From Datisca glomerata (Eukaryota > Streptophyta > Magnoliopsida > Cucurbitales > Datiscaceae): DNA of 64,000 nucleotides. Numbering within the stretch: the stretch's first letter is position 1; each line of letters starts with the position of its first letter. The DNA lies in contig QANY01005078.1 in the NCBI GenBank assembly GCA_003255025.1, forward strand, positions 496,001-560,000. Reading direction: 5' to 3'. The notes beneath the pieces are model-generated. The model saw nothing but the letters and a program-made list of their open reading frames with translations. It had not been told where the DNA came from and did not search any database. Position numbers and translations under genes: made by a program. Shown one piece after another: positions 34,093-46,598 of the stretch.

Positions 34093-36375
34093 CTCCCCCT
34101 CAAGATGACGTTAGAAGATGAATATCCAGAACATCCATCTTGACTAGTAGATTGAATAAAGTAGAAGCTGGTAATGGTTTGGTGAAAACATCAGCAAGAT
34201 GGTGTGGTGTTCTTATGGGAAGAAGTTTGATGATGACCTCAATGAATTTGTCACGCATAAAATGACAATCAATCTCGATTTGTTTGGTACGGTGATGGAA
34301 AATTGGATTGCTAGCAATATAAGCAACAACTTGATTATCACAAAAAAATTAAGGCAAGTGTCGAGGATTCAATATGAAAATCTTTTAGTAGCTGCTAAAT
34401 CCAAACAAGTTCACTAGTTGTGCATGCTAGAACTAAATTTTCAGCTTTAGCTAAGGATCAAGATATGATATTTTGTTTCTTAGCCTTCCAAGACACATTG
34501 ATTTAAAAAAAATGCAAAAACTAGTGACTGATTCTCTCAAATCTAAGCAAAAACCCCCAATCTGCATCAGTAAAGGCCTGAAGTCGAAGATTGGAAGAAG
34601 ATGAGAAAAGAAGCCCTTGTCTAGAATTTAATTTGAGATATTGTAAAAGATGATGAGCAGCGTCAAGATGAGTTTTCCGTTGCTGTGAAATAAATTGACT
34701 AAGCTTATGAACAATAAAAGTCACATCGTCATGTGATAGTCAGGTTTAGAAGTCTGCCAACTTGCCTTCTATATCTGGATGCATCTTCTAATAATTCTCC
34801 TTCAAAAGAATTGAGTTTCACCTTGGGATCCATAGGGAGAGAAGTAGGCATGCAAGCTAGAAAACCAGTGTCTTCTAGTAGTTGTAAAGTATAATTGTGC
34901 TAAGATAGGAAATTCCTTTAGAGGTTCTAGCTATTCCCAATCCCAAGAAGTATTTTAAAACACCAAGATCCTTCAGTTTAAAGTGTCGATGCAAAAGGAT
35001 TTTGAGAGTATTGATTTCTGAAATATTTGAGCCAGTTATTATAATGTCATCCACGTACACAAGGAGAGCAATGAATGAAGTACCTCTACCTTTAGTAAAC
35101 AATGAATAGTCTGACTTGTATTGATGAAAACCATATTGAAGAAGAACATGTGAAAACTTAGAAAATCACTACCTAGAAGCTTACTTTAAACCATAAATTG
35201 ATTTGTGCATCTTACATACAAGTTTCTCTCCCTAAATTATAGGTTGCTATAATGGAGAATAGCCTAATGGTAGATCCATATAGACTTCTTCAAATAAATC
35301 CTCATGAAGGAAGGCATTGTTAACATCCATTTGAAATATGGGCAAATTGTGATTGGATGCAAGGGTAGGAAGAATTTTGACAGTAACAAGTTTAGCCACA
35401 TGAGAGAACGTCTCTAGAAAGTCAAAACCTTCTTGTTGAGTATACCCCTTGGTCTCTAAATGAGCTTTTTACCTCTCTATAGTACCATTAGACTTATATT
35501 TGATCTTATAGGTCCATTTGCAGCCAATGGAGTATTTTCCTTGGGGAAGAGTGGTAACATACGAGGTTTTATTGTCTTCTATGGCTTGTAGTTCAAAATT
35601 CATTGCATCTTACCAGGGAACTTAATGGCTTGAAAAAACTGAGCCTCATAATTTGAAGATACTATCAGAAAGAATGTGCTATGAGATGGAGATAAAGAAT
35701 TATAAGAGATCTAATGAGATAAAGGATATTGAGATGAAGTTATGGGAGTTGTAGTCTTGGAAAGAAGACTGCACTGAAATTCTCTCAGATATGATGGTTG
35801 CTTGATTTGTCTATTAGTTCTCCTAAGAGAAACTGTTTGATCAAGAATTGGCTTAGTGATTTGAGAAATAATTTTTGGAAAGGGAGATACCTACAACAAA
35901 TTCTTCAGATGGATGGATAGAAGTTTCAATGATTTATGGAGCTGTAGACATGTATGAAAAATCTGAAGCAGGCTGTGGTAGTACAAAATCAGGAAAATAG
36001 TCTTCAATAGTGATTGAAGAAGACAAATTTTAAAATGGAAATATTTTTTCATGAAATATTGCATCTCTAAAGATGAAGAAGGTCTTGGACTGAATGTTGT
36101 ATAACCTTTTATGCCTCGTGGATATCCAACAAAGACACATGGGACAACCCTTGGGTGAAATTTGTGTCTATGGGAAAGTAGTTTGGATGCAAAGCATAAA
36201 CTACTAAAAACTTGAGATAGTGATAATCAAAATGAGCTTTGTATAGAAGCTCAAAAGGAGTTTGATTTTTCAGAATCTGAGATGGTGTCTTGCTAATATG
36301 ATAGATGGTAGTGAGGACACATTCTCCCCAAAATTTGATTGGAACTTGTGACTGGAAAAAGAGAGCCCGTGCTAC

Positions 36376-36528
36376 ACTCTGGTTCTTTCTTCCTTTTTTC
36401 CAGCCACGTGCGATATCACTCCTTACCTCGGACAAATTCAATGGAATAGATTCATTACAAGAAAAGCGACCCTTATTCTCCTTATCCTTATCTTTCTCCT
36501 TCTCCTGGCCAAGAAAGTGCATTTCTTG
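36376..36528 (-). other. In-frame 153-bp insertion in the copia A integrase
   Basis: Copia integrases usually run directly from HQHLLN to VARAL. Here 51 codons rich in Lys/Glu/Asp intervene (GQEKEKDKDKENKGRF, then IARGWKKGRKNQS) without breaking the frame. No flanking duplication is visible. The source is unknown. Confidence 0.6.
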
Positions 36529-37118
36529 ATTAAGTAGGTGTTGATGTTTTCTTTCCACAACAAAGTTTTGTTCAGGTCTTCTACATAAGAATATTGATGA
36601 ACTACTCCTTTAGTATTGAAGAAGTCTATGAAATGTAATTCTAGGGCATTATCATATCTAAATTTCTTAATAACAGTGTTGAATTATGTTTCAATCATGA
36701 AGAAAAACCTAGGAATGTTAGCATGAACTTCTGACTTGTATCTCATGAGATAAATCCAAGTAAAATGTGTGCAGTCATCTGTAAGAGTAAGGAAATATAA
36801 AAAACCAGCATGTGTAGGAACATGGTATGAACCCCAAACATCATAGCGTGTAAGGTCAAAGGGCGAAGCACTTAAATTGTTATGACAAATAAAGGAAAGT
36901 CTTCTTTACTTAGCAATGGACAAATAGAACAAGGAGACAATTGCAATTTATTCTTTAAAGACTTAAGTTTCTTGAATGACAAGTGACTAAGTCTGTTGTG
37001 CTAAGTACTAGAATCAACAATCACGTTATTGACAAAAATAGTAACCTTGCAAAAGTCTGATCTTCGGCATCAATCACATATAGGCCTTTAACCCTTTTAC
37101 CCTTGCCAATCATCTTCA

Positions 37119-37226
37119 TGGTTTGCAGGTCTTGAATAAGGAAATATTTGGCAAATAATATCATAAATTCATGGTTTGCAGGTCCCGAATAAGGAAATAT
37201 TTGTCAAATAATATCATAAAAAATGA
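37119..37226. repeat. 53-bp tandem duplication in copia A
   Basis: CATGGTTTGCAGGTC...AATATCATAAA occurs twice in a row with about three differences. Confidence 0.85.
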
Positions 37227-38059
37227 GCAAGCCTTGGTTAAAGCACTCACTGAAATCAGATTGAATTTGAATTCTGCAATAAGGAGAACATTCTCGAGAA
37301 TCAAAGAAGATGAGAGTTGAACAGATCCAATAAAATATACTGATATCCTTTTCTGACTAGGTAGAGTGTGTAAATGCCCCGATTCCGGGGAGTTAAAAAT
37401 GCATGTAATTTCACAATTTAAAATCTTCAATTCAATCGAAACCCTAATTTGCAAAAATCTCCAAATTGAAAATCCTAATTTTGCATTAACATTAAATAGC
37501 AGAAGCTTAAACTTATTTAAAACTTATATCTATTCCATAAAATGAAATAAATAATACATTAATCTATAATAAAGTCAATCATGAAAATCCATAAAACATG
37601 AAAGTCAAACATATTATCGTAGACTAAAGCATGAAAATTCATAAATTTTTAAATCAGCTGGAAGTTAACTAAAAATCTGTTTGTGAAGTCATATGATCAT
37701 AATTTAACATAAATATCCTAATTCTGCTGGCTATAGCAGTCTCTCACTCCTGCTGCTCGGCATCACCTGCAACACAATCATCTATGGGGGTGAGTATTAA
37801 AAATACTTTGTAAGTAAACCCACATACTAACATGCATCCACGTGTCATAAATGCAATCATGAGATAACATAATTGAACTTGATATATATGATAAATGAAA
37901 TGACATAACATACTTGATCAGGAATTGGCCCAATATAGCATGTAGTTTACACGTGTCTCATACATATCTTATAACATTCTTAATCATATCTTGTATTGGC
38001 ATATTCCCTAGTTAAGAACCTAACTAGAACTATTCACACGTGAACTGAAAATTAACATG

Positions 38060-38320
38060 ATGAATTGGACGACGAAACAAATGACACATAATGGGCGATA
38101 GATATAGATGACACACATTGGACGACAGAAACATATGACACTTATAAGTGATGAATAATGTGAACTGATGACACCTCATAAGTGATAAAAAAAATAGATG
38201 ACACCCAATATGTGCCCAAAACATGAACATATGACACCCCTTGTGTGACTAAAACATGAACATATGACAGCCCTTGTGTGACTACGACATGAACAGATGA
38301 CACCCGATTCGTATAACAGA
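38060..38320. repeat. Tandem array in element X
   Basis: Units of about 33-36 bp built on ATGACACCCCTTGTGTGACT followed by AAAACATGAAC, six to seven copies, best kept at 38190-38310. Confidence 0.75.
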
Positions 38321-39409
38321 ACAAAACATGAACAACCTGGTTTCTTGTTAACTAAGGCTCGTACTTAAATTCAAATCTTGCTTAGTTACCACTTGACTTA
38401 ATTTAGCTTCATAATTTACAAAATCCAATGCATGATAATAATTGATCATATGGTTCTTAAGTAAACATATAATGCATACTGATACATGTAACAGAATCAG
38501 ACATGTAACATACTAATATATAATTAGACATACTCAAATATTTATCTCATGATAATCAAATTAATAATTGAACAGTAAATGATTATTAAAGTGTTCACGA
38601 ATATTAACATTTTAACATATATTAAATATAAATACATGATACAATTATAACATCAGAGTCAAATCACTATGTAAACTCACTTACATGGACTGCTATGAGA
38701 GAATTAAGTAACTATTGACCTGAAACCTAAATATCTCAGATCACTAAATATTCAAATGATCATAAAATAATAAACCTAATCATACATTAAATTAGAAGGG
38801 TGATAGAGGGTTGGAAAAATGGTGAAAATAAATTGGGTATTGATCTAGTCAAAATCGTTCATATCAATTACAGTACGAATCGACTTGAATCATGCTTAAT
38901 AGGTCCATTTGAGATACACTGATTGAAAATAAATACACAGCCAAACAAAATGGGTAAAGCACAAAATTCTTAAAACACTATAAAAATCCAATAAGCATTG
39001 AAATCACTTCAAATATTAATTCAATTGTTTAAAGAGTTATAAAACTATTTGAATCACATGAGAATAACTTATTTTCATTGTTTGAAACCCACCAATTCAA
39101 TCGAGTACAAAACCCACTTGGATGAGGTAATAAAGGCCACGTAGAAGTAGACCAATGCAAAAATCAATGCTTGAAGAAACTACAACAAAAACAATGTAGA
39201 TCTAAAACCATAAAAATGTAATCTTAACGAAACTAAAGTTTGTGATAAATATAAAATTGGCACTGAGTAAACAGATATCAATTTAAAAATCAATAAAAAA
39301 TAATTTACTTTAAATCATACATGAAAACGATTCAAACAGAGTGGTTTAAAACACCTATTTTTTCCGGTTGGTTAAAATCAAAAGGAAGTGAAATAGCAAG
39401 AAAGAACAA

Positions 39410-39660
39410 TGGAAAGAACATAACATGGCAGAGAGGTAGAATCGGGGAGTGAAAGAGAGGGATAAAGGGAAGGACATAGAGAATGAAATAGAAGGAGAGA
39501 GAAGCTCTGAGAGAGAGGGAGAACATAAAGAGGGAGAAACAAAGAGGAAGACGAATGATAAAGGGACCAAGAGGAATAGGGAGAGGGAGATGAGGGAGTG
39601 AGAGATCAAAATAGAGAGTGAGGGAGATGAAGGAACAGTGGGTAACCATAAAACAAAGAG
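39410..39660. repeat. GA-rich purine tract in element X
   Basis: About 250 bp almost free of pyrimidine runs on the plus strand (GAGAGAGGGAGAACATAAAG). The two minus-strand open frames over it are low complexity (Ser/Leu/Pro/Phe). Confidence 0.8.
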
Positions 39661-40038
39661 AAAAAAAGTTAGCTTACCGGCGTAGACCAACAATGGAGAT
39701 GCTGCCAACGAATGATACGAAGAAGAATATATAGGAAACAAAGGGTTTCACTGGAAAATTAGAACAAAATTCAGATTGAAGCATCAACACATTAATTAAA
39801 ATCTAAGTTGAATAGAGAGAGAAATATGAATGAAAAATAGAAAAGAAAGGCAAGAAGGAAAAAATGTATACTTACTTAAATTAGAATGCAGAAGAAGATG
39901 AAGTTTAAAGAATGGGAATCAATGGAGTTTTCGCCTGAGGGAAAGGGCTGCCAGAGAGACAAAATGAACTGAGAATGGCAGTTAAAGGGAGGGTTAGTAA
40001 ATTAAAAGAAAATGGGGAATGACGAAGTTGTGGGTGGT

Positions 40039-40271
40039 TATTAAGCAATGTAATGAGATGACTTAGCATCATAACCCTAGTCAGCATTAGTTAGTTGAGT
40101 GGAGTTAGTTTAATTTGTTATACATTAGTTAGTTGTTATTATTTCTTGTTGTTCGTCTATTTATAGCTTCAGCTTTGTATTTGTTTTTGGTTAATGAACA
40201 AGTTTGCATTCTTTTTATAGTTCTCAACTTACTTTCTCTCTGTCATCTCTCTCTTCTTCTTCATCTCAACA
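40039..40271 (+). repeat. Copia B 5' LTR
   Basis: Begins TATTAAGCAATG, ends CATCTCAACA. Confidence 0.9.
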
Positions 40272-40399
40272 TGGTATCAGAGCCATAGCTTCTTCTTCCT
40301 TTTTAGCTCATTTTTTCAGCTACTTTGTTCGTCTCTATTTTTTATGCATCTGTATTTTTTCTTAATCAATCTCAAGCTCAGTTTTCTTGATTTCTATCA

Positions 40400-43300
40400 A
40401 TGGCTTCCAATTCAACTACTTCTCAAAATTTTCCTCATAATCAATTCAATTGTGAAGAACCTGATTCTGATAACTTTACGTCTTGATCGGAACAATTACA
40501 TATTTTGGCGTTCTCAGATTATGTCTTCTGTAAGAGCTTATGGTCTGGAGGAGTACATTTTTGGTATCGTTGTTCGACCTCCTCAGTATATCACGAAGAC
40601 TGTCACTGGTGATAATAATACAGTAGTGACCTCAACAACTGTTGCAAATCTAGATTTTATCTTGTGGCTTCGTCTGGATCAGTTTCTGTTAAGCTAGCTT
40701 CTATCAAGAATCTCGGAACGAATGCTAGGCCATGTGGTGAGATGTGTTTCTTCTTTAGAAGTATGGTCAACGCTTGAAGGAATTTTAACCACCAATTCAA
40801 AGTCAAGGTTATTACAGTTAAGATTTCAGTTGCAATCAACTAAAATTTGTGCTATGAGCATCAATGATTACATCTTGAAGATAAGATCATTAGCTGATAA
40901 TCTGTCAACTTGTGGACAAGTGATAAGTGATAAAGAACTCTTATTGTACATTTTGGGAGGTCTTGGGAATGCCTACAATCCAGTGGTAGTAAATCTTACT
41001 TCTAGACAAGATTTAGTAACAATTCAAGAAGCTCATTTTCTTCTTCAAAGTCAAGAAATGAGACTAGAGCAAAACAATATTACTTCTGGATTTATTGAAT
41101 AGAGTAATAGCAATGCTAATGCAAATGTAACTAACTTTAATGGAAGAAGAGGGCGTGATGACCCTTATTTTGGCAGAGGTAATTCAAATTCAAGAGGAAA
41201 AAGTCGTGGCAGGGGGAGAAATGATTCTAGACCTATCTGTCAAATTTGTAGAAGAATTGGTCACACTGCTTTTAACTATTACAACAGGTTTGAATCTGAT
41301 TTTCAACAACCTGAATTCAATGCTCAACTGCAAGCACATGCTATCAACACTAATAATCAAAGTGACAATAGCTTTCAAACCCCTAATTCAGGAGCTTTTA
41401 CCTATTTTGCTTCCCCATCAACTGTTATAGACAACTCTTGGTACATGGACTCAGCTGCAACAAATCATATCACATCTGATTTGAAGGATCTCTCTCTCAG
41501 ATCTAATTATCAAGGCAAGGGTAAAGTTGTACTTGGCAATGGTGAGCTTCTTCCTATTTCTCATGTAGGCACTTCCAGTATATCTTTTCCTAAAGATGCT
41601 TCTAATTGCAATAAGTTCAGTAACAAGTCTCAAATAGTTTCTCTTTCCCTTAAGGATATACTTTGTGTCCCTCTCATAACCAAAAATTTGTTAAGTATTT
41701 CTCAATTAACTCGTGAGAACAATGTTATTGTTGAATTTGACTTGATTCTCTGTTTCATTAAGGATAAGAATACCATGAAGGTTCTTCTTCAAGGCACACT
41801 TAAGGATGGGATGTATCATTTCAGACTTCAACCTCTCAATTCTAAGTTGTCTTCTTATTATAAATATATAAATAAAGTTACTGTTTTTATGTAGGAAGTA
41901 ATGTTGTTCCCTCTTTGCATAACTCTTACTCTTCTGCAACCATTAAGCATTGTACTTTTGATAAAGATAATGTTATTTCTATGTACAATGTTACTAGCAT
42001 TAATATAAGCAGTCAAAGCAATTCTCCTTCTTGTTTTGGTGTGAATGATAATATTTGTGTTTGGCACCAAAGACTTGGACATCCTTAAAGTTCAATCTTG
42101 TTTACTCTCTTAAAGCAATTATCTGTAAAAAAAATTTTATCCAGAACTACCTTCTTTTGTCAAACATGTCAATATGGTAAGGCTCATAGAGCATCATTAC
42201 CACCTATAAACCTAAAACCAGTAAACCATTTGAGTTAATTCACTCAGACTTATGGGGACCATCTCCAATTTTATCTTCAAATGGATTATTTCTATGAAAT
42301 TAAAGTCTGAAATTCATGATATTGTACTTCAATTTATCTCTTTCATTGAAAGACAATTCGATGTCAAAATTAAGAGTTTTCAAAGTGTTTAGGGAGTGGA
42401 ATTCAGAAGGCTTCAACCTGTTTTTACACACATTGGCATTCATTTCAGACATCCTTGTTCACATTTGCACCAACAAAATGGCAAAGTGGAAAGGATGCAT
42501 AGGAAAATTGTTGAGATTGGTTTGACACTTCTAGCTCAAGCCAAAATGCCTCTTACCTTTTGGTGGGAAGCCTTTCATATGTCTATGTACATTGCTAACA
42601 AATTGCCCACTCCTCTTTTAATGAGTCAGATTTTCCTTTCTCTTCACTTATTGATTTAACAACACACATCCCAACTCAAACTGTTTCCAATCCTATATTT
42701 CCTAATATTCTTAAAGAGTCTATTCTTAATCAGTCAAGTGACACATATACATTCTTAAACTACAATGGTGAAGCAACCTTCTCAACTTCTCAGTCCATTA
42801 ATGTCTGCAAATCAGGTACTAAATGCTAACTCTCCGTCTTATTCTTCTGTTCCTCTTGACATTGTTCCCTTTGTTCATTCTAGTGCAAATCTTAACTGTA
42901 ATGCTCATGATAATTGTGTTTCACCCACTGATTCTGCACAATTACACATAGAAACACCTAATCTTTCTACTCTCAATCCCAGTTTTTCTACTCACCCCAT
43001 GATTACAAGGTCTAAACATGAGATTTTCAAACCAAAAGCATTTTCTTCTACTGTTTGTGATATTGATAGTGAACCTATTTCAATTCAAGCAGCCTTAGAA
43101 CATCCTAAGTGGAATAGTGCTATGCATGAAGAATACAATGATCTTATGCTTAATAAAACTTGGTAACTTGTTCCTAGATTTAGTAGCATGAAGGTCATTC
43201 AAAATAGGTAGATCTTTCGAATCAAACATAATCCTGATGGCTCCATTCTCAAATATAAGACAAGACTTGTAGTTAAGGGATTCCAACAGAATTCAAGAAT

Positions 43301-44600
43301 AAACTATTTTGATACTTATAGTCCAGTAGTAAAGCCTTAAAAAATTTGGATTATCATCACTCTACTAGTTTCTTTCAACTGAGATATACATCAAATAGAT
43401 ATCAACAATAATCTTCTGAATGGAGAGCTTCAGGAAAAAGTTTTTATGTATCAATCCACTGGTTTTGAGCATCCTGTCTTGAAAGATCATGCCTGCAAAT
43501 TAACCAAGACTTTGTATGGATTAAAACAAGCTTCTAGAGCTTGATTTAAGAAACTTCAGAGTACTTTGTCTCAAAGAGGATTTACAAACTCCAAATTTGA
43601 TTCTTCATTGTTCATTTACAGAAAAGTGAAGAAAATTGTGTTATTATTGGTCTATGTTGATGACATTCTTGTCAACGACAATTGTAAACAACTCATTAGT
43701 CAAGTAATATCAAATCTAAATAAAAAGTTTTCTCTTAAAAGACTTGGTTCTGTGAGTTACTTTCTCGGATTTGAGGCATACAAAGATTCTACTAGTTTGT
43801 ATATCACTCAAAGAAAATATATAAGAGATATTCTCTCTAAAACCAACATGACAGATTCAAAGTCTTGCCCCACTCCCATGTGTTCTTCTATCAAGCTCTC
43901 AGGCACTAGTGGTACTCCTTTTTCAGATTCTACTTTGTATAGAAGCACAGCAGGTGCTTTATAATATCTCATTCTTTCTAGGCCTGATATTTCCTTCTCA
44001 GAAAACAAGTTAAGTCAATTTTTACAAGCTCCAACCTATGACCATTGGAAATCTTGTAAATGCTTCTTAAGATATTTGAAAGGAACTATCAATTATGGAA
44101 TTATGTTCAAACCAGTTCAAACTCTTTTAAACAGTGACTTTAGTGATGCAGATTGAGTGAGTTGTATTGATGACAAAAGATCAACATTAGGATATTGTAT
44201 TTTCTTGGGAGAAAATCCTATAATTTGGAGTTCAAAGAAGCAACATGTTGTTGCTAGGTCAAGTACAGAATCAAAATATAGATCTCTTGCCAAGGCAGCA
44301 ATTGAAATCATTTAGATTCAATACCTCTTCAGTGAAATTGGTTTTTCTTTTTCTGGTTATCCAACCATCTGTTGTGATAATATATGTGCAAATCAATTAG
44401 TTGTCACTGCTGTCTTTCATTCAAGGAGCAAGCACATCGAGTTAGATGTTCAATGAAAAGATTGTAAATCATCAGCTACAAGTCTGCCATATTCCCACAG
44501 AAGAACAAGTTGTAGATGCACTTACAAAAGCTCTTCTCGATTTGTGGTTTCTAATTCACAGATCCAATCTTAAGGTGGTCCAATCCCTCTTTAGTTTGAA
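40400..44600 (+). pseudogene. Copia B Gag-Pol polyprotein, broken
   Basis: ATG at 40400 starts Gag (MASNSTTSQNFPHNQF). It continues as YIFWRSQIMSSVRAYGLEEY after a frame change near 40470 and as the UBN2-type core at 40722-41100. The zinc knuckle CQICRRIGHTAFNYY (41240-41284) has Tyr for its last Cys. Protease has DSAATNHIT at 41448-41474, where copia usually has DSGAT. Pre-integrase is WHQRLGHP near 42062. The integrase has lost its middle, but NGKVERMHRKIVE is present near 42476. The linker is at 42765-43166. Reverse transcriptase runs about 43170-43970 with an intact YVDDILV (43651). RNase H includes SSKKQHVVARSSTESKY near 44231. Of the five copia pols here it keeps the most readable full order. 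Confidence 0.88.
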
Positions 44601-44606
44601 GGGGCA

Positions 44607-44847
44607 TATTAAGCAATGTAATGAGCTGACTCAACATCATAATAAGCCTAGTCAGCACCCCAAAGTTAGTTAGTTGAGTGGAGTTAGTTTAGTCTATTAT
44701 ACATTAGTTAGTTGTTATTATTTCTTTTTGTTCGTCTATTTATGGCTTCATTGTATCCGTTTTTGGTTAATGAACAAGTTAGCATTCTTTTCATAGTTCT
44801 CAGCTTACTTTCACTCTATCATCTCACTCTTCTTCATCATCTCAACA
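44607..44847 (+). repeat. Copia B 3' LTR
   Basis: Same edges as the 5' LTR with small indels; follows the purine tract. Confidence 0.9.
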
Positions 44848-44852
44848 GTGGT

Positions 44853-45015
44853 TATAGTAGGGTGTGGTGCTTGTATTGTGTGAGTGGGAGGCTGAGAGAT
44901 AAAACATCATTGTGATGGAGATGATTGGGTTGACTTAGTGTATATATGAGTGCATAGGTGTGGGTGGGGGTTTTGAATTACAAAAGAACCCCTATTAAAA
45001 CCTTGGGGTATTATA
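44853..45015. other. Right end of element X
   Basis: Remainder of element X beyond copia B, ending in a GGGGTATTATA edge. Confidence 0.55.
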
Positions 45016-46283
45016 GAATGACATACTTTCTGAATTGGTTTAAGAAACTGAAAAGCTTCCTTATTAAAACATATATGGCTTGTCGCTCTAGAGTCTACAG
45101 TCCAACGTTTAGGAGAATTCAGATTTAGATTGACAGTCACATTAAAACAAGTACATGATGTGTGAGAAACAAAAACATCAACATCCGGTCTCGAATTGGC
45201 AGTTGTAATATGAGTGCTAGGCATGGCCATGAGTTGTTGACATTGGTCAGAATTAAACATTTGAAGGAATTTACTAACTCCTGCTTGTGAGTTGGAGCTC
45301 TTATAATTGAAATCTAAAATCTGATTCACAAAAGCACTCCCATTAGTTTTGGAATTAGAATTAGAATTAACTTTTAGCCTTGGTTTATAACCTGGGGGAT
45401 AACGATGCAGCTTGTAACATTTGTCAAATGTGTCCATTGTATCCACAATGAGTATAAAAAGGTCTTTCCTTCCTTTGATACTTGTTTTGACCAATGTTGT
45501 TTGGCTTTTGGGCAGCAGTAGTGAAAGCATGGAATCTATCTGATGAGAATGTCCCGAAACAATATGGACACTCCTTTGATGTTCTTCTTGAGAAACAAGG
45601 GAAGAAACCTTGTTTATAGTAGGAATATGATCCATTAATAACAATTTACCTCTAACTTGAGAGAATGAGTCATTAAGCCCCATCAAGAATGACATAATGT
45701 ATTCCATATGATAGTGATTAGCCAATGGTTTAGTACCTCCATAGACACATTTACCACAAGTGCATACCAATCTATAGTTACTAAGTTCTTCCCAAATTGT
45801 CTTCAATTTGGTAAAATAGGCACTAACATTCAACTGACCTTGTATATGATTCATAAGTTCTCTTCTTAATTGAAAGATACGAGGACCATTGCTTTGTTGA
45901 AACCTTTCTTTCAAATTTAACCAAATTTAATAGGCAGACCTAGCAAAGATAACACTGGCTGATATTTCCTTTGAGCATGAATTCAAGATCTAAGAAATTA
46001 CAATATTATTGTTTCTAATCCAGGCATTGAGAAGTAAAACATTACTTACAGTACAAGTAATGTTTCCATCAATAAAACCTAGCTTGTTCTTGACTAATAA
46101 AGAAATGACCATAGCTCGACTCCAAGAAGCATAGTTTTCTCCAGTCAAGGGTTATGAAACAAAGATTAAGCCTGGATTGTCAGAATGACGAAGGTAATAA
46201 GGATTGTTGCCATCATCAATGGTGAAAATTGAATAAGAAACAAAAGCATGATTCACGTTCTGAGACGAAGCTTCAGTAGCCAT
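45016..46283 (-). pseudogene. Copia A Gag and start of protease
   Basis: ATG at 46283 (minus strand) opens Gag: MATEASSQNVNHAFV, then a stop within PLTGENYASWSRAMVISLL. A longer open part (45914 down) reads ERFQQSNGPRIFQLRREL, HIQGQLNVSAYFTKLKTIWE and CYKLHRYPPGYKPR, a Gag zinc-region remnant. It ends in the protease signature TVDSRATSHICFN, which has Arg where Gly is usual. Element X begins just past SIIPQ. The rest of this protein continues at 37369 leftwards. Confidence 0.85.
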
Positions 46284-46382
46284 TATGAAGTATAAAGTAA
46301 AAGAAAGATTGATCGCACTTGATCAAAAGTTAAATCGAAGAAAAACAAACACAGTTGGAAGCAATCTATAGCTCTTATACCA

Positions 46383-46552
46383 TATTTAAGTGGACACGAA
46401 GTAAATGGAAGAAGAATCTTCTTTAAACTCCTTGATAAAATTGTACAAAGATATATATAGTAAAACAGATAAAAACAGCTTCTAACTAACTCTAACAAAC
46501 TAGAGCACTAATCAATTAACTACACATGGCATGTTAAATATACACTCTTATA
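46383..46552 (-). repeat. Copia A 5' LTR
   Basis: 170 bp; plus-strand start TATTTAAGTGG, end CTCTTATA, directly next to the primer-binding site. Confidence 0.88.
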
Positions 46553-46598
46553 CATCTAAAATCATTCATTCATTGGGGTTTGATTAGTCAATCTAAGT

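Larger units (their letters stand above)
34170..37369 (-). pseudogene. Copia A polyprotein, distal part (protease end to RNase H)
   Basis: Reading leftwards: the end of the protease/spacer region (TLPSQKRISVYFIGSVQL; AEFKFNLISVSALTKACSFF) at 37360-37190, with a 53-bp tandem duplication at about 37119-37226. A decayed pre-integrase/integrase core follows at 37060-36570. The integrase C-terminal part is at 36558-36109 (VARALFFQSQVPIKFWGE; NQTPFELLYKA), interrupted by a 51-codon insertion. Reverse transcriptase follows at about 35600-34880 with an intact YVDDIIITGS box, and RNase H at 34724-34440 (AFTDADWG). Several stops and frameshifts. Confidence 0.85.
40039..44847 (+). mobile_element. Copia B: plus-strand LTR retrotransposon, the innermost insertion
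   Basis: LTRs at 40039-40271 (233 bp) and 44607-44847 (241 bp) start TATTAAGCAATG and end CATCTCAACA. The exact target duplication GTGGT is at 40034-40038 and 44848-44852. The primer site TGGTATCAGAGCC (40272-40284) is the perfect initiator-Met-tRNA type and touches the 5' LTR. The purine tract TTTGAAGGGGCA precedes the 3' LTR. Total 4.8 kb. It has the usual Gag, protease, integrase, reverse transcriptase and RNase H order but several stops and an integrase deletion. Confidence 0.92.
37369..45015 (-). mobile_element. Element X: gypsy-like solo LTR nested in copia A and itself split by copia B
   Basis: Sequence foreign to copia A interrupts it exactly between the Gag-protease part and the rest of pol. 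The edges are TGTAAATGCCCC (37369) and, on the minus strand, TATAATACCCC (ending 45015). This resembles the extended inverted ends of long gypsy LTRs (TGTAAYACCCC...GGGGTRTTACA). Flanks GAGTG (37364-37368) and GAATG (45016-45020) are a 5-bp target duplication with one change. Without copia B it is about 2.8 kb and has no coding motif. The minus orientation is a guess. Confidence 0.6.
33923..46552 (-). mobile_element. Copia A: minus-strand LTR retrotransposon split by a nested insertion
   Basis: Two 170-bp LTRs (33923-34092 and 46383-46552) differ at about nine or ten positions by eye. The exact target duplication CATCT flanks them (33918-33922 and 46553-46557). On the minus strand the primer site TGGTATAAGAGC (46382 down to 46371) abuts the 5' LTR and is one mismatch from the initiator-Met-tRNA type. 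The purine tract GAGGGGGAG abuts the 3' LTR. The LTRs start TAT and end ATA instead of TG...CA. Without the insert at 37369-45015 the element is about 5.0 kb, normal for copia. The polyprotein is broken. Confidence 0.9.

Noticed and set aside
39332..39741. Two Ser/Leu/Phe-rich minus-strand frames of 105 and 128 codons
   Set aside because: Both read through a GA-rich purine tract in element X; two frames open at once is typical of low complexity.
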